The notes beneath the pieces are model-generated. The model ran no database searches and was not told the origin of the DNA. It saw nothing but the letters and a program-made list of their open reading frames with translations. DNA of 64,000 nt. It comes from Paenibacillus solani. Its GTDB lineage: Bacteria; Bacillota; Bacilli; Paenibacillales; Paenibacillaceae. The position numbers and the translations under genes were made by a program. This document shows positions 6,865 to 15,210 of the stretch, in pieces (position 1 is the first letter of the stretch; the number at the start of each line of letters is the position of its first letter). The stretch covers positions 1,148,913 to 1,212,912 of the forward strand of contig NZ_LIUT01000001.1 of the NCBI RefSeq assembly GCF_001277345.1. Direction: 5' to 3'.

Positions 6865-9123
6865 ATGAGCAAACGTAAATGGTGGGTACTCGTAGTCCTC
6901 TGCACTATAGTGCTTCTCTGCGGTGCCGCTGTAATTTATGGAAATCTACGACCGTCGCTTAAAACGTATGCGGATGCGAACGGTGTGAAAATGAAGTTTA
7001 AAACCGAGGGAACCTCCTTCCTGGTATATCAAAATGACGAAGAGTGGAAAGAGGTTTTTGCCAAAGGGGTAAATCTGGGAGCAACGGTGCCTGGACATTT
7101 TCCCGGAGAGCTGCCGGCAACGGAAGAGGATTACCTCCGCTGGTTTAAACAAATTGATGATATGGGAGCGAACGTCATCAGGGTCTATACGGTGCATAAT
7201 CCGGTTTTTTATTCCGCGCTGGTAAAGTACAACCGGGATAAGGGGGATGACCCCCTGTATTTCATGCAGGGGATCTGGTCACCGGAGGAGCAGCTGATCG
7301 AACGCCGGGATGCGTACGATGAAGAAATCGTTCAGACGTTCAAAGCGGAAATCTCCAAAGCCGTTGCAGCAGTCTATGGCGATATCAATGTTGAGGCCAA
7401 GCATGGACAGTCGAGCGGCAAGTATAAAGTCAATGCAAGTAAGTATCTCATGGCTTGGCATGTGGGGACGGAATGGGACCCAAGCATGGTAGATAACACC
7501 AATACGGTCCATAAGGATGTGCCTCAGTATAAAGGGGACCATTTTTCGGGAACGAAGGATGCAAGTCCTTTTGAGAATTGGCTGGCATCCATGCTGGACT
7601 ATACGGCAGCCGAGGAGCAGAAATACGGCTGGCAGCATCCGATGACCTTTACGAATTGGGTCACAACGGACGTGCTTGAGCATCCAGGAGAACCGTTGTT
7701 TGAAGAGGACATGGTGTCCGTGGATGCAAGGCATGTAGAACCGGTGAACTGGGATGCGGGATATTTCGCGGCATACCATGTATATCCGTACTACCCGGAT
7801 TTTTTCCGCACAGACAAAACGCTGCAGACCATCCCGGATGAAGACGGGGGCTACAACACGTATAAAGCCTATCTTCGCAAGCTTAAGGCAGAGTTTCAGG
7901 ATATGCCGATTATGGTCACTGAATACGGCGTGCCTTCATCCATTGGTGTCTCACACTATGGCCCTGGAGGAAAGGACCAAGGAGGACATGATGAAGCGGG
8001 ACAAGGTTCAGTCAATGTGTCACTGACCCAGGATATTTACGACGAAGGTTATTCGGGGGCAATCCTGTTCATGTGGCAGGACGAATGGTTCAAGAAGACA
8101 TGGAATACGATGCCTTATGAAATACCTGCGGACCGTAGGTCATTCTGGTTGAATGTGTTGACCAACGAGAAGATGTTCGGTGTACTGGCCATGCAGCCCG
8201 GAAAAGCAGAGCAGATTACCATCGATGGGGATTTGAGTGATTGGGAGAAGGTTCCGGAGGGAGAGGTTAAGACGTGGTCTGGAACGGCGCCTGGTGTCAA
8301 GAGTATGAAACTGACTCATGATGAAGCGTATTTGTATATCGGCATGGAACTGGAGAAGGAGTTTGATCCTAAACACTCCAAGCTTTTCATCGGAGCGGAT
8401 ACGATCCCTGGAGGTGACATCCCTGAAAAAGAGTTGGCAGGGCGAAAACTCACTGGTGGGGCATTGGAAACTTTGATCCAACTGGGCCAAGAGGATGAAT
8501 CTCAAGTCAGTATTGCACCTTCTTATGATTTTCACAGCCGCTTGTACGGGAAAGAGGGGTATTGGATGCTGCCGGGAGCGGAAGCCAAGGGAACAAAAGA
8601 TGATCCTGTTGTGCCTGGAGGTTCGTTCCACTCATGGAAGCTGGCGATCAGCCTGTTGATGAATCCGCCGGACACCCGTTTTTCTCATCCATTTGTTGAT
8701 GAGACGGTAGGGTTATTAAAGAGGGGAACCAGTGATCCGAAATCTCCGGATTTCAACTCCCTTACGGCATGGCAATATCAAGGCCGGTTTATCGAGATGA
8801 GAATACCTTGGATGCTGCTGGGGTTCGGAGATCCGAGCTCGCTGCAGGTACTGGATTACAGTCCACTTCAAGACAAACGTTCATTCAGTACGGCAACCAC
8901 GGAAGGCATCCGGCTGGCACCCTGGATCGCAGAACGATCTGAGACCGGTGGGAAAGCGGAAGCGGGATCGCTTGCGACCATAAATCTCAAGGATATCGAG
9001 CCGTATACGTGGGAGCTGTGGGAAGACACGATATACAGTGAACGTTTGAAGCAGAGCTATTATGATATGCAGGACATCTTTACCCGTCTACCTGATACCG
9101 GACGGCAACCAGATGCTAAATAA
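6865..9123 (+). CDS. Membrane-anchored glycosidase-like protein of exopolysaccharide operon
   Basis: A 752-residue protein with a short cytoplasmic tail and one N-terminal transmembrane helix (about residues 6-28), so the bulk is extracellular. The central part resembles a clan GH-A (GH2/GH5-like) TIM barrel: KGVNLGATVPGHFPGE, candidate acid/base Glu203 in HVGTEWDP, and candidate nucleophile Glu353 in MVTEYGVPSS. From about residue 450 there is a beta-sandwich-like region starting TIDGDLSDWEK, a pattern seen in CBM9-like sugar-binding domains. It heads an operon with a HEAT protein, a GT2 synthase and a nucleotide-sugar dehydrogenase, so it may trim, transfer or bind the nascent polymer outside the cell. 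The substrate is not predictable. The start has only a weak SD (AGGTGAG). Confidence 0.75.
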   Translation: MSKRKWWVLVVLCTIVLLCGAAVIYGNLRPSLKTYADANGVKMKFKTEGTSFLVYQNDEEWKEVFAKGVNLGATVPGHFPGELPATEEDYLRWFKQIDDMGANVIRVYTVHNPVFYSALVKYNRDKGDDPLYFMQGIWSPEEQLIERRDAYDEEIVQTFKAEISKAVAAVYGDINVEAKHGQSSGKYKVNASKYLMAWHVGTEWDPSMVDNTNTVHKDVPQYKGDHFSGTKDASPFENWLASMLDYTAAEEQKYGWQHPMTFTNWVTTDVLEHPGEPLFEEDMVSVDARHVEPVNWDAGYFAAYHVYPYYPDFFRTDKTLQTIPDEDGGYNTYKAYLRKLKAEFQDMPIMVTEYGVPSSIGVSHYGPGGKDQGGHDEAGQGSVNVSLTQDIYDEGYSGAILFMWQDEWFKKTWNTMPYEIPADRRSFWLNVLTNEKMFGVLAMQPGKAEQITIDGDLSDWEKVPEGEVKTWSGTAPGVKSMKLTHDEAYLYIGMELEKEFDPKHSKLFIGADTIPGGDIPEKELAGRKLTGGALETLIQLGQEDESQVSIAPSYDFHSRLYGKEGYWMLPGAEAKGTKDDPVVPGGSFHSWKLAISLLMNPPDTRFSHPFVDETVGLLKRGTSDPKSPDFNSLTAWQYQGRFIEMRIPWMLLGFGDPSSLQVLDYSPLQDKRSFSTATTEGIRLAPWIAERSETGGKAEAGSLATINLKDIEPYTWELWEDTIYSERLKQSYYDMQDIFTRLPDTGRQPDAK

Positions 9124-9141
9124 AAGGAGGAGCCATCGGAT

Positions 9142-10335
9142 ATGTTTTCAAATTTAGAAATGGCATATGTCTTTATCTATGTATGCCTCGGCCTCATAGC
9201 TGCCGGCATTATCCTGTTGTTCCAAATGAAGATCAAGCACAATGCGGAGCAAAGAGACATGGAACGTTTCACGAAGAAACACCATGATTATTTTATGTAC
9301 GTACAGAGTCATCTGCATGACGATGTTACGCTGGAGCTTCCTCCAGGTAAACTAACCTCGGCGGAACGCCGGGTCATCCAAGCCAAATGCATGGAGTGGA
9401 TCGAGCAGTTCAAAGGGGACGCAAGAGAGAAGCTCCTTCAACTGTGCCGGGATGCTGGATTTGTAGAGGAGGATATTCGGGCATTATCCAGCTTACGGAA
9501 AGACCGCCGCATCGAAGCAGTATACCGGCTGGGGGGGATGCGTGCTGAAGAGGCAGTGCCCCAGCTTCAGGAACTGATGAATCGGACAAAGTACGGTCCG
9601 ATGACCATCATTATTGCGCGGGCCATAGCCAAAAGTGCGCTTCAGTCACAGCAGATTCGGGAAATGTTAGCAAAGCTGTTATCGTACGATAAGGCCATTC
9701 ATCATATGGCGGCTGATATTTTGCTTGAGACCCGGCTGGATTCGGCAAGCCTTATGCGCAAGCTCCTGGACGATCCTGATCCAGGACTGGTCAAGATTTC
9801 GCTAGTAGCTATGTGGGGACAAGCTATTCCGGCTTTCGTTCCTACGCTCGACCGCCTGGTCGGGTCCGAGGAGAAGGATGTGCGGGCGGAGGCGGTCAAG
9901 CTTTATCTCAGCTCGAACCCTTCCCTGAAGGATGACACCATTGCACAGCTGATGAATGACCATGAGTGGGAAGTCCGGGCAGCCGCTGCCAAAGCATTGG
10001 GTAGTCTTCATGCGGCAGGCAGCATTCCTCTCTTGGCTTCAGCCTTGAAGGATGAGAATTGGCATGTGCGCAACAATAGTGCCGAAAGTCTTGCCATGCT
10101 CGGAGAACAAGGCTTCGAAACCTTATGTCAGGCGGCGCTGACGGGAGAGGGTCCTGCAAGGGAAACGGCCCTGTACCGAATTGAGCAGATCATGTCCAAG
10201 GAAGGCGAGCATGAGCAAGTGGAACAAATGGTGGCCTTTAATAAACGAAAGTTGGTGTACGATCGTTATTTCGGTCTTCAAACAAGCAAACGAATCGGCA
10301 CCGTTGCAGGAGTAGGAGGAGATTACACTGCTTAG
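9142..10335 (+). CDS. Membrane-anchored HEAT-repeat protein of exopolysaccharide operon
   Basis: A 397-residue protein with one N-terminal transmembrane segment (about residues 7-29), a basic linker, and a C-terminal array of alpha-helical HEAT-like repeats from about residue 110 to 345. Examples are RRIEAVYRLGGMRAEEAVPQL, the segment around EWEVRAAAAKALGSL and the next around NWHVRNNSAESLAMLG. HEAT arrays are protein-binding scaffolds, so this is a likely cytoplasmic assembly factor for the adjacent membrane glycosyltransferase. GGAGGAG lies nine bases upstream of the ATG. The 3' end contains the SD of the GT2 gene, suggesting coupling. No catalytic motif is seen. Confidence 0.8.
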   Translation: MFSNLEMAYVFIYVCLGLIAAGIILLFQMKIKHNAEQRDMERFTKKHHDYFMYVQSHLHDDVTLELPPGKLTSAERRVIQAKCMEWIEQFKGDAREKLLQLCRDAGFVEEDIRALSSLRKDRRIEAVYRLGGMRAEEAVPQLQELMNRTKYGPMTIIIARAIAKSALQSQQIREMLAKLLSYDKAIHHMAADILLETRLDSASLMRKLLDDPDPGLVKISLVAMWGQAIPAFVPTLDRLVGSEEKDVRAEAVKLYLSSNPSLKDDTIAQLMNDHEWEVRAAAAKALGSLHAAGSIPLLASALKDENWHVRNNSAESLAMLGEQGFETLCQAALTGEGPARETALYRIEQIMSKEGEHEQVEQMVAFNKRKLVYDRYFGLQTSKRIGTVAGVGGDYTA

Positions 10336-10357
10336 AGATATCCTGCTCACCTACGGT

Positions 10358-11746
10358 ATGGTGACGATATATTACGTCATGATCGTTAGTGTGCTCTATT
10401 TTGTAATTATGTTGTTTTCTTTCAGAAATATTAAGGACATTTTCAGACGAGCGAAATACTCCACATACAATACGCTCTCAGGATCGGAGCTTGTACCATC
10501 CGTATCCTTGCTGGTTCCCGCTTTTAATGAAGAGCTGACCATCGCGGAGAATGTCCGCTGTCTGATGACGCTGAATTATCCAACATACGAGGTCATCGTT
10601 ATCAATGACGGCTCCTCGGATGAAACGCTGAAGGTACTGATTGAGGAGTATGGGTTAACGCTGCTGCCGAATCCTCAGATACGCGGCAAAATCAGCACCA
10701 ACAAGGTTCGCGGGATTTATTATAACCCTCAATATCCGCAGCTCTATGTCATTGATAAGGAGAACGGCGGTAAGGCGGATTCTTTGAATGCGGGCATTAA
10801 CCTATCCCGATATCCGCTGATCTCCTCTATCGATGCGGATTCCTTGCTGGAGAAGGATGCGCTGATCCGTATGGCCCGGATGTATATGGAGAATCCAGAG
10901 GAAACCGTGGCGATCGGCGGAGATGTGCGGATTGCTAACGGCTGCGTAATTGAAAACGGAGAGGTGAAGGATGTATCCTTGCCGCGGCGCATGTGGCCCA
11001 TGTTCCAATCCATTGAGTATATGAAAGCCTTCTTGGGAGGGCGAATTGGTTGGAGTCATTTAAACGGTCTTATTATCGTCTCGGGTGCCTTCGGCTTGTT
11101 CCGGAAAGATTATGTCATTGCGGTAGGCGGTTATCGGGGAGGTTACCCGGGCGAAGATATGAACATCATTATCAAGCTGCACCGCTACATGCTGGAGAAC
11201 AAAATCAAATACCGTGTTGCCTTCTGCCCGGAAGCGGTGTGCTGGACGCAAGCGCCAGACAGCTACAACATCCTGTCCAATCAGCGAAAACGCTGGGGAC
11301 GGGGGAACTTGAAGAACATGATTGAGAACCGCGATATGGTATTCAATCCGAAATACAAAATTATGGGCCTGTTAACGATGCCCTACAACGTTATATTTGA
11401 AGCGCTAAACCCTTACTTCAGAATCACGGGCCTTCTGGCTCTGCTTGGATATGTATTGCTGGATATGACAAATTGGAAAGTGCTGGTCGTGTTTGGGCTC
11501 GTTAACTTTTTGAGCGGGTACATGCTCAGCGTGGGAGCTCTTATCCTTGAGGAGATCGCCTTCCGGAGGTACACCAAATTGTCCGATCAGGTGAAGATGC
11601 TTCTCTTCTCCGCACTCAAGTTTGTGGGTTATCACCAGCTGGGTGTGCTGTGGAGAGTACAGGGGCATATTCAATATCTGCAAAACAACAATTCATGGGG
11701 CACTATGACCCGGCAGAGCTGGAAAGATAAGAAAGAGGCTGCTTGA
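10358..11746 (+). CDS. Processive family 2 glycosyltransferase (polysaccharide synthase)
   Basis: A 462-residue membrane GT2 of the BcsA/PgaC/HasA-like type that would polymerise a nucleotide sugar and help export the chain. Motifs are LVPAFNEE and VINDGSSDET, DAD at residue 159, GED at 265 and QRKRW at 309 (the Q-x-x-RW motif of processive synthases). Hydrophobic segments lie at the N-terminus and after residue 330. There is no PilZ domain. ATG at 10358 has no SD; AGGAGGAG at 10314-10321 instead sits six bases before an in-frame CTG at 10328, which would add ten residues and overlap the HEAT gene. Next to it are a UDP-GlcNAc-type dehydrogenase and a glycosidase-like protein, so the polymer may contain uronic acids. 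Confidence 0.9.
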   Translation: MVTIYYVMIVSVLYFVIMLFSFRNIKDIFRRAKYSTYNTLSGSELVPSVSLLVPAFNEELTIAENVRCLMTLNYPTYEVIVINDGSSDETLKVLIEEYGLTLLPNPQIRGKISTNKVRGIYYNPQYPQLYVIDKENGGKADSLNAGINLSRYPLISSIDADSLLEKDALIRMARMYMENPEETVAIGGDVRIANGCVIENGEVKDVSLPRRMWPMFQSIEYMKAFLGGRIGWSHLNGLIIVSGAFGLFRKDYVIAVGGYRGGYPGEDMNIIIKLHRYMLENKIKYRVAFCPEAVCWTQAPDSYNILSNQRKRWGRGNLKNMIENRDMVFNPKYKIMGLLTMPYNVIFEALNPYFRITGLLALLGYVLLDMTNWKVLVVFGLVNFLSGYMLSVGALILEEIAFRRYTKLSDQVKMLLFSALKFVGYHQLGVLWRVQGHIQYLQNNNSWGTMTRQSWKDKKEAA

Positions 11747-11811
11747 TAATCGTGGCCCGGTTCAAATCTGATGAAAGGTCAAAAAAATAAAGAGAGGTGG
11801 GACTTACAGTT

Positions 11812-12618
11812 ATGTCTCAATCCGCTACATTGCAACGCGTACAGGCCGTTGATTTTTACGGCCGACTGGAAGAGGAAGTGAGAGAACATTCCCAGGGAAC
11901 GGCACTACTGTTCCTGTACTGTGCAGGTGATTCATCCGGATCGGAGGCCGAGCTGTCGGAGGTTCAGAGCTTCGTGGACCAGCTGTCCGGCGACAACGGT
12001 AAGGTTCTGCAAGACGCCAATTACGGCGTCATGGCGATTACGCTGCCTGGTTATTCGCTGGATGCGGCCCATTATCAGGCGCTGCTGCTGAAGCAGCATC
12101 TCCAGGGCCGTTTGGGGGAAGCAGATCCTCGCATTACGCTGGCAGCACTTACCGAAACGCCGTCCATGCAGACGATGAAGCAGATGGCAGAATCGACCAG
12201 GCTCAGCACTTCTTCGGATATTCATATATTCACGCAAGAGGAAGCAGACCGGGAACACAATCGCATTCTAATTGTGGATCAAGATGCCACGGTGAGGGAG
12301 TTCTTACAGATTCGCCTGGCTATGCAGGGCTATGAAACGCTTGAAGCGCTAGATGGTCTTGAAGCACTGGAACTCATTGCAAAATGGGAGCCGGATCTTG
12401 TGCTGACAGAGCTGAATCTGCATGGCATTGACGGCTTGCCTTTCATCCATCATATCCAGCAGCTGGATGTGAAGGAATCTCCTAAAATCGTAGTGCTGAC
12501 CGAGAAACGCGTCGAACAGACGATCAGCCAGTGCTTTCAAAACGGAGTGGATGATTATGTAACCAAGCCGTTCTCGCCAGTGGAACTGGATGCCCGTATC
12601 CGCCGCTGCCTTCATTAA
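11812..12618 (+). CDS. Degenerate response regulator in exopolysaccharide operon
   Basis: A 268-residue protein. The C-terminal domain (about 150-268) is a receiver fold starting RILIVDQDATV. It keeps Asp156, Thr230 and Lys252, but the second acidic residue is Gln157 and the phosphorylation site is Glu200 (context DLVLTELNL) instead of Asp. It is therefore probably not phosphorylated by the usual route and may be locked in an active-like state. The N-terminal part (about 20-135) has a pattern reminiscent of a highly degenerate GGDEF fold (ALLFLYC, ANYGVMAITLPG, RITLAALTE), but this is uncertain. There is no DNA-binding domain. ATG at 11812 has AGAGAGGTGG upstream and is preferred over GTG at 11797. 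It probably regulates the polymer machinery by protein contact. Confidence 0.75.
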   Translation: MSQSATLQRVQAVDFYGRLEEEVREHSQGTALLFLYCAGDSSGSEAELSEVQSFVDQLSGDNGKVLQDANYGVMAITLPGYSLDAAHYQALLLKQHLQGRLGEADPRITLAALTETPSMQTMKQMAESTRLSTSSDIHIFTQEEADREHNRILIVDQDATVREFLQIRLAMQGYETLEALDGLEALELIAKWEPDLVLTELNLHGIDGLPFIHHIQQLDVKESPKIVVLTEKRVEQTISQCFQNGVDDYVTKPFSPVELDARIRRCLH

Positions 12619-12792
12619 AATGCGTCAGGAATATTTTAAGATGAGGATAGATAAATGGATACGTGATTAGTTGAGCTGAAATAGGTTCTTTAATCACAAG
12701 GAGAGCGTTCAACAAAACACTGGTCTGTCTTTTGGCCAATGAGCAAAAGAAATAGACAAATAGACTATACATCTGATGGAGGTTGAATACTT

Positions 12793-14154
12793 GTGAATGA
12801 GGAATATGAAACTTTATTGAGTGCCATTGAGAGTAAGAAAGCAGTTCTGGGTGTCGTAGGACTGGGCTATGTAGGTCTGCCATTGGCTGTCGAAATGGTG
12901 AAACAGGGATTTACGGTAATTGGTATTGATCTAGATCCGGATAAAATCGATCGTATCTATCGCGGCGAATCTTATATCACGGACATCTCATCCGAAGAGC
13001 TTGCGGCATGCATGGAGACCGGTCGTTTCAAACCGACGACGGATTACAGCATGATTGCCGTCATCGACGCTGTCAGCATCTGCGTGCCGACGCCGCTCAG
13101 CGAGAACCAGGACCCGGATACTTCCTATATCACAATGGTAGTTGATCAGCTCAAACACTTTATGAAGCCTAATCTGCTAATTACGCTGGAGAGCACCACC
13201 TACCCGGGAACTACGGAAGAATTGATTCAGCATCAGATTGAGAAGCTTGGCTATAAGGTAGGTCAAGATTTCTATCTATGCTTCTCACCGGAACGGGTCG
13301 ATCCGTCCAACAGTCGTTTCAATACACGCAACACGCCGAAGGTCATTGGCGGAACGACGAGTGCTTGCCTGAAGCTGGGTGAAGCGTTGTACAAGCAGTA
13401 TGTGGAGAAGGTTGTACCTGTCAGCAACCCGAAGGTTGCGGAAATGTCCAAGCTGTTGGAGAATACGTTTCGCAGCGTGAATATTGCCTTTGTCAACGAG
13501 ATGGCCATGATGTGCGATCGCATGGGCATCGACATATGGGAAGTAATCAATGCGGCAGCAACCAAGCCTTTCGGCTTCATGCCGTTCTATCCGGGCCCAG
13601 GTATCGGCGGTCACTGCATCCCGCTGGATCCGATGTACTTGTCCTGGAAGGCCAAAGGCTTCCGCTTCTATAGTAAATTCATTGAGTTGGCACAATCCAC
13701 CAATGACAACATGCCTTACTACGTTATCAGCAAAACGGCTACGATTCTGAATGAATATGCCAAGTCGATCAAGCGTTCCAACATCCTGCTGTTAGGAATG
13801 GCGTACAAGCCCGACATCAGCGATTTGCGGGAATCGCCAGGCCTTGAAGTGTACGAGCAATTCAAGGAGAATGGCGCCAATGTAGAATATTACGATCCGT
13901 ACGCACACCGTTTTGAGGATAAGCAAGGCAATACAATTTACAGTGTGGAGTACGATCTCGCGAAGTTCAGTCGTTATGACTGCATCGTGCTGATTACGAA
14001 CCACAGCAATCTGGACTATCATTCGATCGCTTCCACCGGTGTACCGATTCTCGATACAAGGAATGCATTTAAAGCCTATGCAGAGCCTCATATTTATAAG
14101 ATTGGCCATTCCGTGCAGCATGTGTCCGAGCCGGGCGAAGCTGTCTTAATCTAA
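12793..14154 (+). CDS. Nucleotide-sugar dehydrogenase, UDP-GlcNAc 6-dehydrogenase type
   Basis: A 453-residue member of the UDP-glucose/GDP-mannose dehydrogenase family, which oxidises the C6 hydroxyl of a nucleotide sugar to a carboxylate with two NAD+. The N-terminal Rossmann motif is VVGLGYVGLPLA, and the catalytic Cys275 lies in GGHCIPLDP. The context FYPGPGIGGHCIPLDPMYLSWKA is closer to the WbpA/TviB (UDP-N-acetylglucosamine) group than to classical UDP-glucose dehydrogenase. The start is GTG with GGAGG nine bases upstream. It would supply an acidic sugar nucleotide for the GT2 synthase in the same operon. Substrate assignment is from motif memory and needs biochemical support. Confidence 0.9.
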   Translation: MNEEYETLLSAIESKKAVLGVVGLGYVGLPLAVEMVKQGFTVIGIDLDPDKIDRIYRGESYITDISSEELAACMETGRFKPTTDYSMIAVIDAVSICVPTPLSENQDPDTSYITMVVDQLKHFMKPNLLITLESTTYPGTTEELIQHQIEKLGYKVGQDFYLCFSPERVDPSNSRFNTRNTPKVIGGTTSACLKLGEALYKQYVEKVVPVSNPKVAEMSKLLENTFRSVNIAFVNEMAMMCDRMGIDIWEVINAAATKPFGFMPFYPGPGIGGHCIPLDPMYLSWKAKGFRFYSKFIELAQSTNDNMPYYVISKTATILNEYAKSIKRSNILLLGMAYKPDISDLRESPGLEVYEQFKENGANVEYYDPYAHRFEDKQGNTIYSVEYDLAKFSRYDCIVLITNHSNLDYHSIASTGVPILDTRNAFKAYAEPHIYKIGHSVQHVSEPGEAVLI

Positions 14155-15083
14155 TGAAATGGACGAGAAGAGTGGGGCATCTGAATGCAAAAGCGAAGTG
14201 GATCACCCTGATCGCGGGCACTTGTCTTTTGCTGGTCCTCCTCCTTCTTCTTCTTCCGTCACATCAGGTGAATCAGAATAAGGCAACCTGGCTGTGGGAT
14301 GCAAGCTTGATCCAAAGTGAAACGGAGGATATTGTTTCCTTTAGCGTCAGTGAAGGAATAACAACGATCTTCCTCCAAATTCAAAATGAGGTTCAAGATG
14401 AGGAGTACCGGCATTTCGTGGCTGCGGCACATCAGCAGGGCATCAGTGTCCATGCCTTGGACGGCCGGCCGGAATGGGCTTACGAGGACGGCAGACGAAA
14501 AGGCATGGAATTGCTTAGCTGGCTTGAAGAGTACAATCAAGCCTCTGATCCCGAGGAGAAATTCGAGGGCGTGCAATTCGACGTTGAGCCGTACATCCTC
14601 CGGCGTTGGGAAGACGAACAGGAACAGGTGGTAGCAGAATGGAGCGCGAACGTGGAAGTGTGGATGCAGGAAGCTAAGCGCCAAGGGCTCCCGTTTAGTG
14701 CCGCTGTTCCCTTCTGGCTGGATTCGATACCAGGACCAAATCGCACAGATTCCGAATCATTCAGCAATTGGATGATCCGGAATACGGACGCGATTGCGGT
14801 TATGGCCTATCGGGACAGTGGTAAGCAGATGTACGAATTGTCCAAGGAAGAACTGGAACAAGCGGATGCGCTCGGCAAGTCCGTTTGGATCGGTATGGAG
14901 CTCGGTGACACGGATGAAGGTGAGCATCTGACCTTCTATGCCAAGAGCGAGCAGGAGATGGAGGATGAGGCCCTTCGCGCGGCTAAACTTGGCAGCAGCC
15001 ATAATTCCTTTGCGGGTTTGGCTGTCCACCATTACCAGGCCTGGGTACAAAAGAGGACCGCAATGACCAAGGATGAACCTTGA
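14154..15083 (+). CDS. Membrane-anchored TIM-barrel-like protein, last gene of exopolysaccharide operon
   Basis: A 309-residue protein with a single N-terminal membrane anchor (about residues 18-37) and an extracellular domain. Features suggest a glycosidase-like barrel: TWLWDASLI, FLQIQNEV, a strand motif VQFDVEPYI with acidic residues at a barrel mouth, VMAYRD and VWIGMELGD. I cannot name a GH family. ATG overlaps the stop of the dehydrogenase gene as TAATG, so it is translationally coupled. It may be a second extracytoplasmic enzyme acting on the polymer, such as a hydrolase or deacetylase-like partner; this is inference. The operon terminates just downstream. Confidence 0.7.
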   Translation: MKWTRRVGHLNAKAKWITLIAGTCLLLVLLLLLLPSHQVNQNKATWLWDASLIQSETEDIVSFSVSEGITTIFLQIQNEVQDEEYRHFVAAAHQQGISVHALDGRPEWAYEDGRRKGMELLSWLEEYNQASDPEEKFEGVQFDVEPYILRRWEDEQEQVVAEWSANVEVWMQEAKRQGLPFSAAVPFWLDSIPGPNRTDSESFSNWMIRNTDAIAVMAYRDSGKQMYELSKEELEQADALGKSVWIGMELGDTDEGEHLTFYAKSEQEMEDEALRAAKLGSSHNSFAGLAVHHYQAWVQKRTAMTKDEP

Positions 15084-15159
15084 TTCCTGTGTCATTCAGT
15101 TAGATCAAGCCTCAAGCGTGCGATCATTTGATATCATTCACTTATATTCAATTCAACGT

Positions 15160-15199
15160 ACCTCCAATGGTCTCAAACGAGACTTTTGGAGGTTTTTTT
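15160..15199 (+). terminator. Terminator of exopolysaccharide operon
   Basis: Two stacked stems, CCTCCAA/TTGGAGG and GTCTC/GAGAC, precede seven T. It separates the operon from a convergent gene. Confidence 0.85.
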
Positions 15200-15210
15200 C
15201 GATCGCTGAA

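Noticed and set aside
11755..11775. GGTTCAAATC as a tRNA T-arm
   Set aside because: No acceptor or anticodon arms can be drawn around it; no tRNA genes were found in the window.
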